This document shows, piece after piece, positions 57,452-64,000 of a stretch of DNA of 64,000 nucleotides (positions are counted from its first letter, which is position 1; every line of letters starts with the position of its first letter). The notes under the pieces are model-generated. The model worked only from the letters and a program-made list of their open reading frames with translations. It had not been told where the DNA came from and made no database searches. Position numbers and translations under genes: made by a program. Source of the DNA: Ktedonobacteraceae bacterium (GTDB taxonomy: Bacteria > Chloroflexota > Ktedonobacteria > Ktedonobacterales > Ktedonobacteraceae); the NCBI GenBank assembly GCA_035653615.1, contig DASRBN010000001.1, forward strand, positions 160,033-224,032, written 5' to 3'.

Positions 57452-59086
57452 TTACCTCGCTTGAGTAAGTAACTCGACACAGCGCCAGGCGGCATCTGCA
57501 TTGCTTGTGAAAACCTCGGCCCCGGCTTCACGAAAACGCGCAGCCTGCCTCGAAAGCCGTTGTGGATCGCCCTCGGTGCCACACAATGAAATCACGAAGT
57601 TGAGCGCGCGACCCTGCGAGGCTGCCTGTTCCAGCGTTCCGGCAATCACCGGCGCGTACACTGCCGCCGGATCAGGATGCGCGCAATAACCCAGCACCAT
57701 ATCCAGCAGGATCACACCCACCCGTGGATTGCCGGCCTCTTCCTGCAAACGCTTCAAACGCAGGCCCGGATCAATCATCGGATGCGGGCGACCATGGGTA
57801 TATTCGTCCGCGCCAAAATCAATCGCGAAATGCCCCTGCGTGCGCTGCCCCTGGGCCAGTCGCCATTCCGGCTTCAATGGAATATTGGAATAAATAGGGC
57901 CAATCTGCCCGGCCCAGATATGCATCGCCTCATCGCACAACGTGCCCCCCGAAAAAAGCGCCGCCAGGCGATATCCTGTTCCTGTGTCGCTGGTTGCCCT
58001 CGCGTGTACGGTAGGGGCGTCCCCTTGTGGGCGCCCTGGAAGAATCTCGTTGCCGCTTCTCATTGTCCGCGCCTGCCCGCTATCTACCGCTTTACCGGTC
58101 TCACTCATAGATACCGCTTGCATGGCCGCTTCCGCCAGCGTGCGAGCGATGATGAGCCGCTCTCTATAGCGGCTCTCTAAAGCATCGCGATCAGCCCCAA
58201 CAAAGATTACGATGACGGGTTTCTGTCCGCTCGCGGCTACCTCAAGCACCCGTTCGGCTACGGCCTGCGCGGGCGGCTTGGAAATGAGAACAATGACCTG
58301 CGTCTGTTCGTCGGCCTGCAGGAGACGCAATCCCTGCAAGGTCGTAATCGCTCCCACTGCCTCGGAGAGGTCGCGCCCGCCGCAACCGATAACCTGCGAG
58401 ACACCACTGCCCTGCTGCGCGATAAGCGACATCACCTGCTGCGTGCCCGTACCAGAAGCCCCCACGATGCCGATTGGCCCGCGCGGAACCACGTTGACGA
58501 ATCCCAGCCCGGCACCATTGATCATAGCGGTGCCGCAATCGGGTCCCATCAATAACAGATTGCGTTCTTGCGCCATATGTTTCAAAGCAATTTCCTGCTC
58601 CAGCTTCACGTTATCGCTGAAGAGAAAGACGTGCAACCCGGCCCTCAATGCCTGTTCCGCCTCAAGAGCGGCATACATTCCCGGAACGGAGATGAGGGCC
58701 AGCCTGGCATCCGGGTGTAGCTGCGTGGCCTGCTCCAGCGAACGTGGCTTCCCCGGCCCAGCTTGCATCCCGTTCATTCCAGTACTGCTTGCGCCGGTAC
58801 GCCGTCCCAATTGCCCCAGTTGCTCCTCGGCGGTCTGTAATGCGGCCTGCGCGGTAGCTTCATCCCCGGCGCGCACGACGATCAGCACATCGTCCGGGCC
58901 AGGCTTGCCCTCGACTCCTTCGAACGGCGCCAGGCCTGCCTCGGCCAGCAATTGCAAATTTGGTTCGGTGGCCATAATCGCGGCCGCATCCTCCACGCCC
59001 GGCATTTCCGTGAGGGAACGTGCAATCTTCATCAGTGTAATCGAGTCGAAATAACTGCTGCGCTTCACGCGGGCCAAAATCTTCAT
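57452..59086 (-). CDS. fdrA: FdrA-like acyl-CoA synthetase-fold protein (AllF-like)
   Basis: 544 residues. N-terminal MKILARVKRSSYFDSITLMKIARSL and two succinyl-CoA synthetase alpha-like parts with GPDCGTAMINGAGLGFVNVVPRGPIGIVGASGTGTQQVMSLI. FdrA was described in E. coli as oxamic transcarbamylase subunit AllF. A linker of about 50 residues includes LPGRPQGDAPTVHAR, coded by a GTAGGGGC-type repeat (58011-58040) read in frame. The expected length is about 515, so the repeat probably explains most of the excess. Gene pair with DUF1116; convergent to the TPP/cyclase operon. Confidence 0.87.
   Translation of the reverse strand: MKILARVKRSSYFDSITLMKIARSLTEMPGVEDAAAIMATEPNLQLLAEAGLAPFEGVEGKPGPDDVLIVVRAGDEATAQAALQTAEEQLGQLGRRTGASSTGMNGMQAGPGKPRSLEQATQLHPDARLALISVPGMYAALEAEQALRAGLHVFLFSDNVKLEQEIALKHMAQERNLLLMGPDCGTAMINGAGLGFVNVVPRGPIGIVGASGTGTQQVMSLIAQQGSGVSQVIGCGGRDLSEAVGAITTLQGLRLLQADEQTQVIVLISKPPAQAVAERVLEVAASGQKPVIVIFVGADRDALESRYRERLIIARTLAEAAMQAVSMSETGKAVDSGQARTMRSGNEILPGRPQGDAPTVHARATSDTGTGYRLAALFSGGTLCDEAMHIWAGQIGPIYSNIPLKPEWRLAQGQRTQGHFAIDFGADEYTHGRPHPMIDPGLRLKRLQEEAGNPRVGVILLDMVLGYCAHPDPAAVYAPVIAGTLEQAASQGRALNFVISLCGTEGDPQRLSRQAARFREAGAEVFTSNADAAWRCVELLTQAR
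58011..58040. repeat. GTAGGGGC-type repeat inside fdrA
   Basis: GTAGGGGCGTCCCCTTGTGG then GCGCCC. Part of the coding region, read in frame as a peptide linker. Confidence 0.55.
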
Positions 59087-59273
59087 AGGCCAATATTCCT
59101 TCTCTATGCAAGAACTATTGTACTATCCAGCAAAATGCGCTATTGATGAGTATTAATCCTATTACGTCTTGATTGTATCCCTGTGCTTGCTGCTATTGTG
59201 GTACGTGGCGCATCGCAAGTCAAGGGCAGGCAAATTTGAGAAGTATTGAAAAGGAGAATGTCACGAATTATAG

Positions 59274-59345
59274 TGACCGCGGTGGGACTCGAACCCACGG
59301 CCAATCGATTAAAAGTCGATTGCTCTACCACTGAGCTACGCGGTC
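59274..59345 (-). tRNA. tRNA-Lys (anticodon TTT)
   Basis: 72 nt on the minus strand. Acceptor GACCGCG pairs with CGCGGTC; D arm GCTC/GAGC; anticodon stem ATCGA/TCGAT with loop CTTTTAA; T arm GTGGG/CCCAC with TTCGAGT. CCA is not encoded. The gap 59087-59700 holds nothing else certain. Confidence 0.97.
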
Positions 59346-59700
59346 GTTCTACTAAAAGCATGATGGTCATTTGTTTAACCATCAGACTGGCTCTTAGCAG
59401 CACTATCATAGCATACGTGTCAAGGAGAAACCACGCTCACGATTGGCTCACAAATATTAAAAATGCCTTACAGCTTATCATTAACCGGGGATGTATCTTG
59501 CCTCTTGTGAGCTAACGTGATACACTACGGTATGGCAAGGATATTTTGTTTCCGGCGCTTCTATGTCCTCCTGGATCGACCAGGAGAGCAGTGTTAGAGA
59601 GAGTGCCGGTTACTTTGAGAAATGTATTGGTAGTGATGACAGGAGGGAGCGCTTCTGGCCGGACTTGAATGAGGGTCAGGCCCGCGGCGTTTAAGAAACT

Positions 59701-60096
59701 GTGGGCAAACAAATACTCGTTGTTGACGATAAGCATGAATTGCTTCACCTGATGCGCCGCGTCCTGGAAGACGAGCAGTATCAGGTCTCTATCCTGCAAG
59801 ATGGAAGAGATGCTTTTACCCAGGTGAAAACTCAGCTGCCGGATTTGTTGATTCTCGATCTGAGATTGGGCGATATTTCCGGTCAGGATATTCTGAAGCA
59901 ATTGAAGGACGATCCAGTAACAGCCGATATTCCTATCATCGTCTATACTGCCGCGGTGCTTGAGGCTGAAGAGGTCACCAAACTTGTTTCAAACAATCCT
60001 GAACGCTTTCAAGATGTATATGTAGTTCAAAAGCCATTCGAACTAGAGAATTTGCTCATTCTGGTGCAGCAGGCCCTCCACGAACCGGTCGGCTAA
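59701..60096 (+). CDS. Single-domain response regulator (receiver only)
   Basis: 131 residues from a GTG at 59701; RBS weak, so the start is uncertain. CheY-like receiver: ILVVDD acidic pocket, phosphorylation Asp in LLILDLRLGD, Thr in IIVYTA, Lys in VQKPF. No output domain, so it may signal by binding a partner or pass phosphate in a relay. No histidine kinase is adjacent. Confidence 0.87.
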   Translation: MGKQILVVDDKHELLHLMRRVLEDEQYQVSILQDGRDAFTQVKTQLPDLLILDLRLGDISGQDILKQLKDDPVTADIPIIVYTAAVLEAEEVTKLVSNNPERFQDVYVVQKPFELENLLILVQQALHEPVG

Positions 60097-60229
60097 TCGA
60101 CTCTTGCTAGTTAATGATAGACTACTGGTCGGCAAGCGTTCCGGTTATTTTTGTGTGGCAATGTGCCTGGAAACGGGTACATGTAGAATAACGGATAATT
60201 TCTTATCCAGAAAGGAAGGGTGTGAACCA

Positions 60230-60487
60230 ATGAAGTTTATTCTCGGCTTACTTCTCGGCTTCGCTCTAGGTGTGGCTGCTGGCCTGGTGCTCGCTCCTCA
60301 GTCGGGCGAATCCACGCGGGCGCAACTCGGCGAGCAGGGTATTATGCTGCGCGACCGTTCCGCGGGACTTACCGACGAACTGCGCGCGCGTGCTACCGAG
60401 GCGCTCAATCAGGGCATGGAGATGTACAACCGCACCAAAGGCGAGTTGACAGAGCGCTATTCTAAAGCCAAAAGCGGCGAACTGTAA
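60230..60487 (+). CDS. YtxH-like small membrane protein
   Basis: 85 residues from the ATG at 60230 (AAAGGAAGGG). One N-terminal TM (FILGLLLGFALGVAAGLVLAPQSG) and an amphipathic helical tail (RAQLGEQG, ELRARATEALNQGMEMYNRTKGEL). This is the YtxH domain found in stress or gas-vesicle-like proteins. The following GTAGGGGCC element starts 9 bp after the stop. Confidence 0.75.
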   Translation: MKFILGLLLGFALGVAAGLVLAPQSGESTRAQLGEQGIMLRDRSAGLTDELRARATEALNQGMEMYNRTKGELTERYSKAKSGEL

Positions 60488-60496
60488 AATAGGGAT

Positions 60497-60589
60497 GTAG
60501 GGGCCGATTGATCGCGCCCACCGCCGATTGATCGGCCCCCGGCCCGGATTACCTGGTTATTTTGTCAAACTGCATGACCTGGCCCCTAC
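60497..60589. repeat. Full-length GTAGGGGCC element, 93 bp, with terminal inverted repeats
   Basis: Starts GTAGGGGCC (60497-60505) and ends GGCCCCTAC (60581-60589), 9-bp perfect terminal inverted repeats, with an inner hairpin GCCGATTGATCGGC. No ORF inside. The right end supplies the TAG stop of the 60586 gene. Best candidate for the complete unit of the family. Confidence 0.75.
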
Positions 60590-60834
60590 ACTTCGTGTTC
60601 GTATTGTTTTATCAGCTTGTCCACCAGGTTCCCTATCTCATGCCACAGGCTATGCTGGTAATCAAGCATACGCGACTGGTTTAAGTCGAACTCTCTATTC
60701 GATGGGTCTTTCCTGGCATTTTCCTCGAATCGACGCGCAAGCGCCAGTTTCTTATCGCCCTGATCATGCAAGTAAGTTGATAGTTGTTGTAAATCTGCCA
60801 GCAGGGCAGCCAGTTTTTCTTCGCTCGTTGGCAT
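60586..60834 (-). CDS. Small helical protein of unknown function
   Basis: 82 residues from the ATG at 60834 (AAGGA, 11 nt). Soluble, charged helices: EEKLAALLADLQQLSTYLHDQGDKKLALARRFEENARKD and HSLWHEIGNLVDKLIKQYEHEV. It starts 7 bp after the AhpD-like gene on the same strand, so the two are co-transcribed. The TAG stop lies in the terminal repeat of the 60497-60589 element. Function unknown. Confidence 0.6.
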   Translation of the reverse strand: MPTSEEKLAALLADLQQLSTYLHDQGDKKLALARRFEENARKDPSNREFDLNQSRMLDYQHSLWHEIGNLVDKLIKQYEHEV

Positions 60835-60841
60835 AGCGTCT

Positions 60842-61396
60842 TCATTCCTTATTAGTATTGGTATTGGCGTTCTCGGATGGAAGAATCTGTAGTGCATCCG
60901 CGTAACGGTTAAAGAAATTGAACAATCCAATCACAGTTGCCAGCTCGACAATCTCTCCATCGTCAAAATAAGCTTGCAGCGCATCCCATAGCTCCTCGTC
61001 CACATCGCGCGCGCTCGTCGTCATCACCTCAGCAAAATGCAGCGCCACCAGTTGCTGCTCCGTGAAGAGATGGCGATGCTGGTCGATATGGTAGAGCGCG
61101 TCCAGCAACTCCTTGCTTACACCCAGCTGCCCTGCCAGGGCAGTATGCGCCTCCATTCAATAAAAGCAGGCATTGACCTGCGAGACACGTATCGCCAGCA
61201 GCTCTTTCAGAGCCGGGTCAACCGTCCCCGCGCGCATGGCCGTTTCCAGCAACTGCATTGCCTGGCGCATCAGCTCTGGTCTGTGGGCCATAGTGCGAAA
61301 AAGTGTAGCCATGGTGCTGAAAGATGTGGCTCCATCAGCAGGTAATTCTATATCAATCGGTGGTATGCGAGGCATCGTCTTGACTCTTCTATCCAT
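60842..61396 (-). CDS. AhpD/carboxymuconolactone decarboxylase-like protein, probable selenoprotein (in-frame TGA)
   Basis: 184 codons read through one in-frame TGA at 61159-61157. Upstream part: DGATSFSTMATLFRTMAHRPELMRQ...LKELLAIRVSQVNACFY; downstream part: MEAHTALAGQLGVSKELLDALY...DVDEELWDALQAYFDDGEIVEL. In AhpD-like proteins this point reads N-G-C-x-Y-C-x-x-x-H, so C77 and the TGA codon (80) form CxxU in place of CxxC. A SECIS-like hairpin lies at 61127-61143: stem CUGCCC/GGGCAG, loop UGGCA, loop 20-24 nt after the TGA, close to the E. coli fdhF geometry. The frame is intact on both sides. Family members are peroxidase-like thiol redox enzymes. If there is no Sec machinery, it is a pseudogene; the start could be the ATG at 61375. 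Confidence 0.7.
61127..61143 (-). promoter_or_regulatory. Candidate bacterial SECIS hairpin
   Basis: Minus-strand CTGCCC, TGGCA, GGGCAG, a perfect 6-bp stem with a G-containing 5-nt loop. It begins 14 nt downstream of the in-frame TGA at 61157-61159. Confidence 0.55.
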
Positions 61397-61542
61397 GCGT
61401 TCCTAAAAAAGTACGCCAATATTCTTAATAATATCTTCATTCTAATAGACAGACTGCCACGACGCAAGCAGGGAAAACCTGGTGATTCCCCAGAAGTGTG
61501 TATAAAGGAACTGAAACCAGAACTACTGGACAACTGCTCGCC

Positions 61543-61655
61543 AGATTCTTCGCTGCGCTCAGAATGACAGGCCTGCGCGCAGGCCTGTCATTCTGAGCAC
61601 AGGCCTGTCATTCTGAGCGCAGGCCTGTCATTCTGAGCGCAGCGAAGAATCTCTG
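61543..61655. repeat. GTCATTCTGAGCGCAGCG repeats: inverted pair plus a 20-bp tandem array
   Basis: An inverted unit at 61543-61569, then three tandem 20-bp copies AGGCCTGTCATTCTGAGC(G/A)C at about 61581-61640, then the unit running into GCAGCGAAGAATCTCTGG. This is the most rearranged copy of this family here. It fills most of the gap 61397-61767, which has no gene. Confidence 0.85.
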
Positions 61656-61767
61656 GTCGGCTCCTGAGGAATCACGGGAAGAAAACTACAACCCGCAATA
61701 CTATTCAACCGTATCCAGGGCAAGAGCTATTATTGCGACATAGAAAAGAAAGCGACCCGAACAATTC

Positions 61768-62427
61768 ATGAGCAAGACTATCGCCGGCGATCCACAAAAA
61801 CCGGCAACTACCCATCATCGCCTGTTTGCCGCTTATTACGAACGCACTTCACGGGGCAGAACAGAGCGCAACTATATGGCGCCATACCGCAAGGAAATCG
61901 CCGGGCAGGCTTCCGGCATTGTACTCGAAATAGGCGCGGGCAACGGTCTCAACTTCGCTTATTATGATCCCGGGCGGGTTGAGCGAGTAGAAGCCATTGA
62001 ACCCGACACTGCCATGTTGCGTTATGCTCGCGCGCGGGCAGAGGCGGCTCCAGTACCCATCACGCTTACTCAAGCTCCAGCTGAATCGCTCCCATTCGCG
62101 GATGGGACGTTTGATTGCGCGCTGGCAACGCTTGTCTTTTGTTCCGTCAATGACCCGGCGGCCAGTTTGCGAGAAATCAGGCGCGTCCTGAAGCCGGGTG
62201 GCAGATTGCTACTGGTCGAACATGTCCGCTCTCAAGGAGCCGTCACCAGTCGCATACAGGATATGTTTGTCCCGTTCACAACGCGTCTTGCCGGTAACTG
62301 TCACTGGAATCGCGACACTGAAGCAACGCTGGCAGAGGCAGGTTTTCAAATCGAGTACCGCCGCAAACTTGGCGGTGGGTTAGTGCCAATGATAATGCTC
62401 AGGGCCGTACTCAAACTTCCGACGTGA
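61768..62427 (+). CDS. Class I SAM-dependent methyltransferase
   Basis: 219 residues. Motif I VLEIGAGNGLNF, motif II-like VEAIEPDTAMLRYAR, then FDCALATLVFCSVNDPAASLREIRRVLKPGGRLLLVEHV, of the UbiE/Methyltransf_11 type (small-molecule methylation). Target unknown. The tail VPMIMLRAVLKLPT is hydrophobic. It stands alone after the repeat block. Confidence 0.88.
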   Translation: MSKTIAGDPQKPATTHHRLFAAYYERTSRGRTERNYMAPYRKEIAGQASGIVLEIGAGNGLNFAYYDPGRVERVEAIEPDTAMLRYARARAEAAPVPITLTQAPAESLPFADGTFDCALATLVFCSVNDPAASLREIRRVLKPGGRLLLVEHVRSQGAVTSRIQDMFVPFTTRLAGNCHWNRDTEATLAEAGFQIEYRRKLGGGLVPMIMLRAVLKLPT

Positions 62428-62522
62428 GGATACAGAACAACGCGGCGCCTGCCACAGCAAAGTGCTTTGTCGTAGTGAAAGATGGTCAGGCAAGCATCTT
62501 GACTGGCCCTGCGGATGAGGTT

Positions 62523-63128
62523 TCACTGCTCTGATTCAGCATCCTCTTTCACCTGCTCGACCGCTATGGGGATAGAGAGGCGCCTGTAGAACTGGCGTAC
62601 CTCGATTTCAATGTCCAGGCTTGCCAGGGGAAAACTTTCTCCGGCTCCATATTGCCGGTAGAGCCAATCACCGTCTGAACGCGAGAAAACCTCGACACGC
62701 TGAACGGCCTGGCTCACAAAGATAATTTCCTGAACGCTCTCTTTTGACTGGTAGAGCGCGAGCTTCACGAAGCGATCGGTCATCTCGGTTGATCTTGAGA
62801 GTACTTCGACGACCAGGACAGGCGTATCGATAATCTGGGACTCTCCATGATCTCCAGCACTGCAAGAAACCACGACATCCGGTATCACCACTTTGGTAGG
62901 CGTCAATCGTACCAATTTATCAGAAACATATGGCCGACAGAGCGCATCATCACCCAGCGCCTGATCGAGAGCTATTCCGAAATTGAGCGCAATGGTAGCA
63001 TGATTCGACGTTCCGCCTGCCATGAGACGAACCTCGCCATCGTAGTATTCGTAGCGCCGGTCAGAGTTACGCACCAGCAGCAAATATTGTTCCAGCGACA
63101 TATACTGCCGCACTGGATTCGTCGCCAT
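62523..63128 (-). CDS. Uma2 family endonuclease (DUF820)
   Basis: 201 residues. DUF820 features: MSLEQYLLLVRNSDRRYEYYDGEVRLMAGGTSNHATIALNFG, then VVIPDVVVSCS and VLVVEVLSRSTEMTDRFVKLALYQ, giving the PD-(D/E)XK core (P-D-V-V and E-V-L-S). Uma2 proteins are very common in Chloroflexota and Cyanobacteria; the role is unclear, possibly DNA cleavage. Single gene. Confidence 0.9.
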   Translation of the reverse strand: MATNPVRQYMSLEQYLLLVRNSDRRYEYYDGEVRLMAGGTSNHATIALNFGIALDQALGDDALCRPYVSDKLVRLTPTKVVIPDVVVSCSAGDHGESQIIDTPVLVVEVLSRSTEMTDRFVKLALYQSKESVQEIIFVSQAVQRVEVFSRSDGDWLYRQYGAGESFPLASLDIEIEVRQFYRRLSIPIAVEQVKEDAESEQ

Positions 63129-63248
63129 ATGCTGGCTCCTTTACTGCTTCCCAGATCGTTTGCACATCTATTATATCATGCTCTTCATATCCCATAGACA
63201 TCTCTATTTTCGTTTTCCCCCAGAGGTCTCATGACCGCAATACAACGC

Positions 63249-63277
63249 TTGACATGCGCTGAAGCGTCGGCTATAAT
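63249..63277 (+). promoter_or_regulatory. Consensus sigma-70-type promoter of the tRNA-tuf unit
   Basis: TTGACA, 17-bp spacer, TATAAT, a perfect match in both boxes. It lies 114 bp before tRNA-Tyr. Downstream, CCCGATTG/CAATCGGG (near 63307-63332) forms a leader stem. Confidence 0.85.
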
Positions 63278-63391
63278 GGGTGCGTCCCAATTGAGGTAGT
63301 GAAACCCGATTGAGGCATGAGACGGTCAATCGGGAGATTGAATAGCAACTAAAGGCTTCCGTCCAATACTAGGAGTTGGAAATCTCATCCT

Positions 63392-63474
63392 GGGCAGTTA
63401 CCAAAGTGGCCAAATGGGGCTGACTGTAAATCAGCTGTCTATCGACTTCGGGGGTTCGAATCCCTCACTGCCCA
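63392..63474 (+). tRNA. tRNA-Tyr (anticodon GTA)
   Basis: 83 nt with a long variable arm (type II), as normal for bacterial tRNA-Tyr. Acceptor GGGCAGT/ACTGCCC, anticodon stem CTGAC region with loop containing GTA, T arm GGGGG/TCCCT with GTTCGAA. CCA is not encoded. Confidence 0.96.
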
Positions 63475-63499
63475 CCCAAGGTGTTCCAGAGATCCACCA

Positions 63500-63571
63500 G
63501 CCCGTGTGGCGCAGCGGTAGCGCACAGTCTTGGTAAGACTGGGGTCATGGGTTCGATTCCCATCACGGGCT
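63500..63571 (+). tRNA. tRNA-Thr (anticodon GGT)
   Basis: 72 nt. Acceptor GCCCGTG/CACGGGC, anticodon loop TTGGTAA in stem CAGTC/GACTG, T arm with GGTTCGATTCC. 25 bp after tRNA-Tyr. CCA is not encoded. Confidence 0.96.
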
Positions 63572-63724
63572 CCTATGTTGGTTGCAACAGGGTTATACTT
63601 TCTCGAGCTGTCCTACATGATAGTCCCACAAATATGAAGCTTCTGTAAGCAGCAACAGGATGTGTGCCTGGATGGCCGACTTCCCTCCCGGTTGGGGGAT
63701 TGAAAAGAAGGAGTCATTTGAGTT

Positions 63725-64000
63725 ATGGCAAAGAAGAAATTTGAGCGAACGAAACCGCATGTGAACGTGGGCACCATCGGCCATATCGACCATGGCAAGA
63801 CGACCTTGACGGCGGCGATCACCAAAGTGCTGGCCAAAGCCAACGCCGCCAACAAGTATATCGCTTTCGACCAGATCGACAAAGCGCCCGAGGAGCGCGA
63901 GCGCGGCATCACGATTGCCATTGCCCACGTCGAATATGAGACCGAGAAACGCCACTACGCGCACGTGGACTGCCCAGGACATGCCGACTACATCAAGAAC
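63725..64000 (+). CDS. tuf: Elongation factor Tu, 5' part (gene continues past the window)
   Basis: The first 92 codons are present, starting [36 protein letters not shown] with the P-loop GHIDHGKT, switch [17 protein letters not shown] and switch [13 protein letters not shown]. It brings aminoacyl-tRNA to the ribosome. RBS AAGGAG 11 nt before the ATG. Lying 153 bp after tRNA-Thr and probably on the same transcript, it repeats the tRNA-tuf layout known in E. coli. The usual N/S-T pair after GITI is A-I here; the Mg-binding Thr in GIT is kept. Confidence 0.97.
   Translation, partial: MAKKKFERTKPHVNVGTIGHIDHGKTTLTAAITKVLAKANAANKYIAFDQIDKAPEERERGITIAIAHVEYETEKRHYAHVDCPGHADYIKN

Noticed and set aside
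61157..61159. In-frame TGA as simple nonsense mutation or assembly error
   Set aside because: Kept as an alternative only: its exact location at the CxxC second Cys, intact flanks and the hairpin favour selenocysteine. A decisive genome search for selB/selC was not possible here.

Overview
The window reads as chromosomal DNA of a free-living heterotrophic bacterium, most likely Chloroflexota and probably Ktedonobacteria-like. This placement is inference, from housekeeping genes mixed with an LprG/P55-like pair, an FHA-ABC exporter, an F420-type oxidoreductase and many short dispersed repeats. No rRNA, phage, integrase, transposase or CRISPR array is visible. Genes are dense on both strands.

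Layout. 1-1221: 3' part of a PcrA/UvrD helicase. 1368-6230: lipoprotein, 14-TM MFS exporter with a fused outer domain, and a secreted protein, resembling a lipid-export operon. 6494-11114: acyltransferase, radC, a frameshifted secreted-repeat pseudogene, a Rid protein and a small orphan. 11183-17000: lon and hsp20, a zinc-ribbon protein and two envelope or coiled-coil proteins. 17338-23571: fabG, guaA, Nudix, and a triple-FHA ABC transporter. 23568-27729: HadAB/FabG-like fatty-acid operon, a hotdog thioesterase and an ABC-F ATPase. 28261-38304: Rpn-like nuclease, F420 oxidoreductase, mutL-priA, a stand-alone GluTR-like domain, ispH and an XPB-associated protein. 38282-46292: small orphans, psuG, rpmA and rplU. 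46599-49187: a CarH-like B12 photoreceptor regulator and tyrS. 49228-53314: MFS-Nudix-WYL operon and a TauE-type transporter. 54148-59086: two converging operons (TPP decarboxylase subunits plus cyclase; FdrA plus DUF1116). 59274-64000: tRNA-Lys, a receiver-only regulator, a YtxH-like protein, a probable selenocysteine-containing AhpD-like protein, a methyltransferase, Uma2, then tRNA-Tyr, tRNA-Thr and tuf behind a consensus promoter.

Main points of interest. (1) An AhpD-family gene has an in-frame TGA exactly where the CxxC motif should have its second Cys, followed by a SECIS-like hairpin, so it is a good selenoprotein candidate. (2) Three convergent gene junctions are filled by perfect inverted repeats of 26, 35 and 35 bp that are unrelated in sequence. 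(3) A MITE-like repeat starting GTAGGGGCC and ending GGCCCCTAC recurs across the window; it supplies stop codons to some genes and in-frame peptide to others. (4) There are an LprG/P55-like exporter pair, a CarH-like regulator with the Wx9EH signature, and a stand-alone GluTR NADPH-domain relic.

Coordinates of starts were refined by ribosome-binding sites where they were visible. All family calls are from recognition of motifs, not from database searches.
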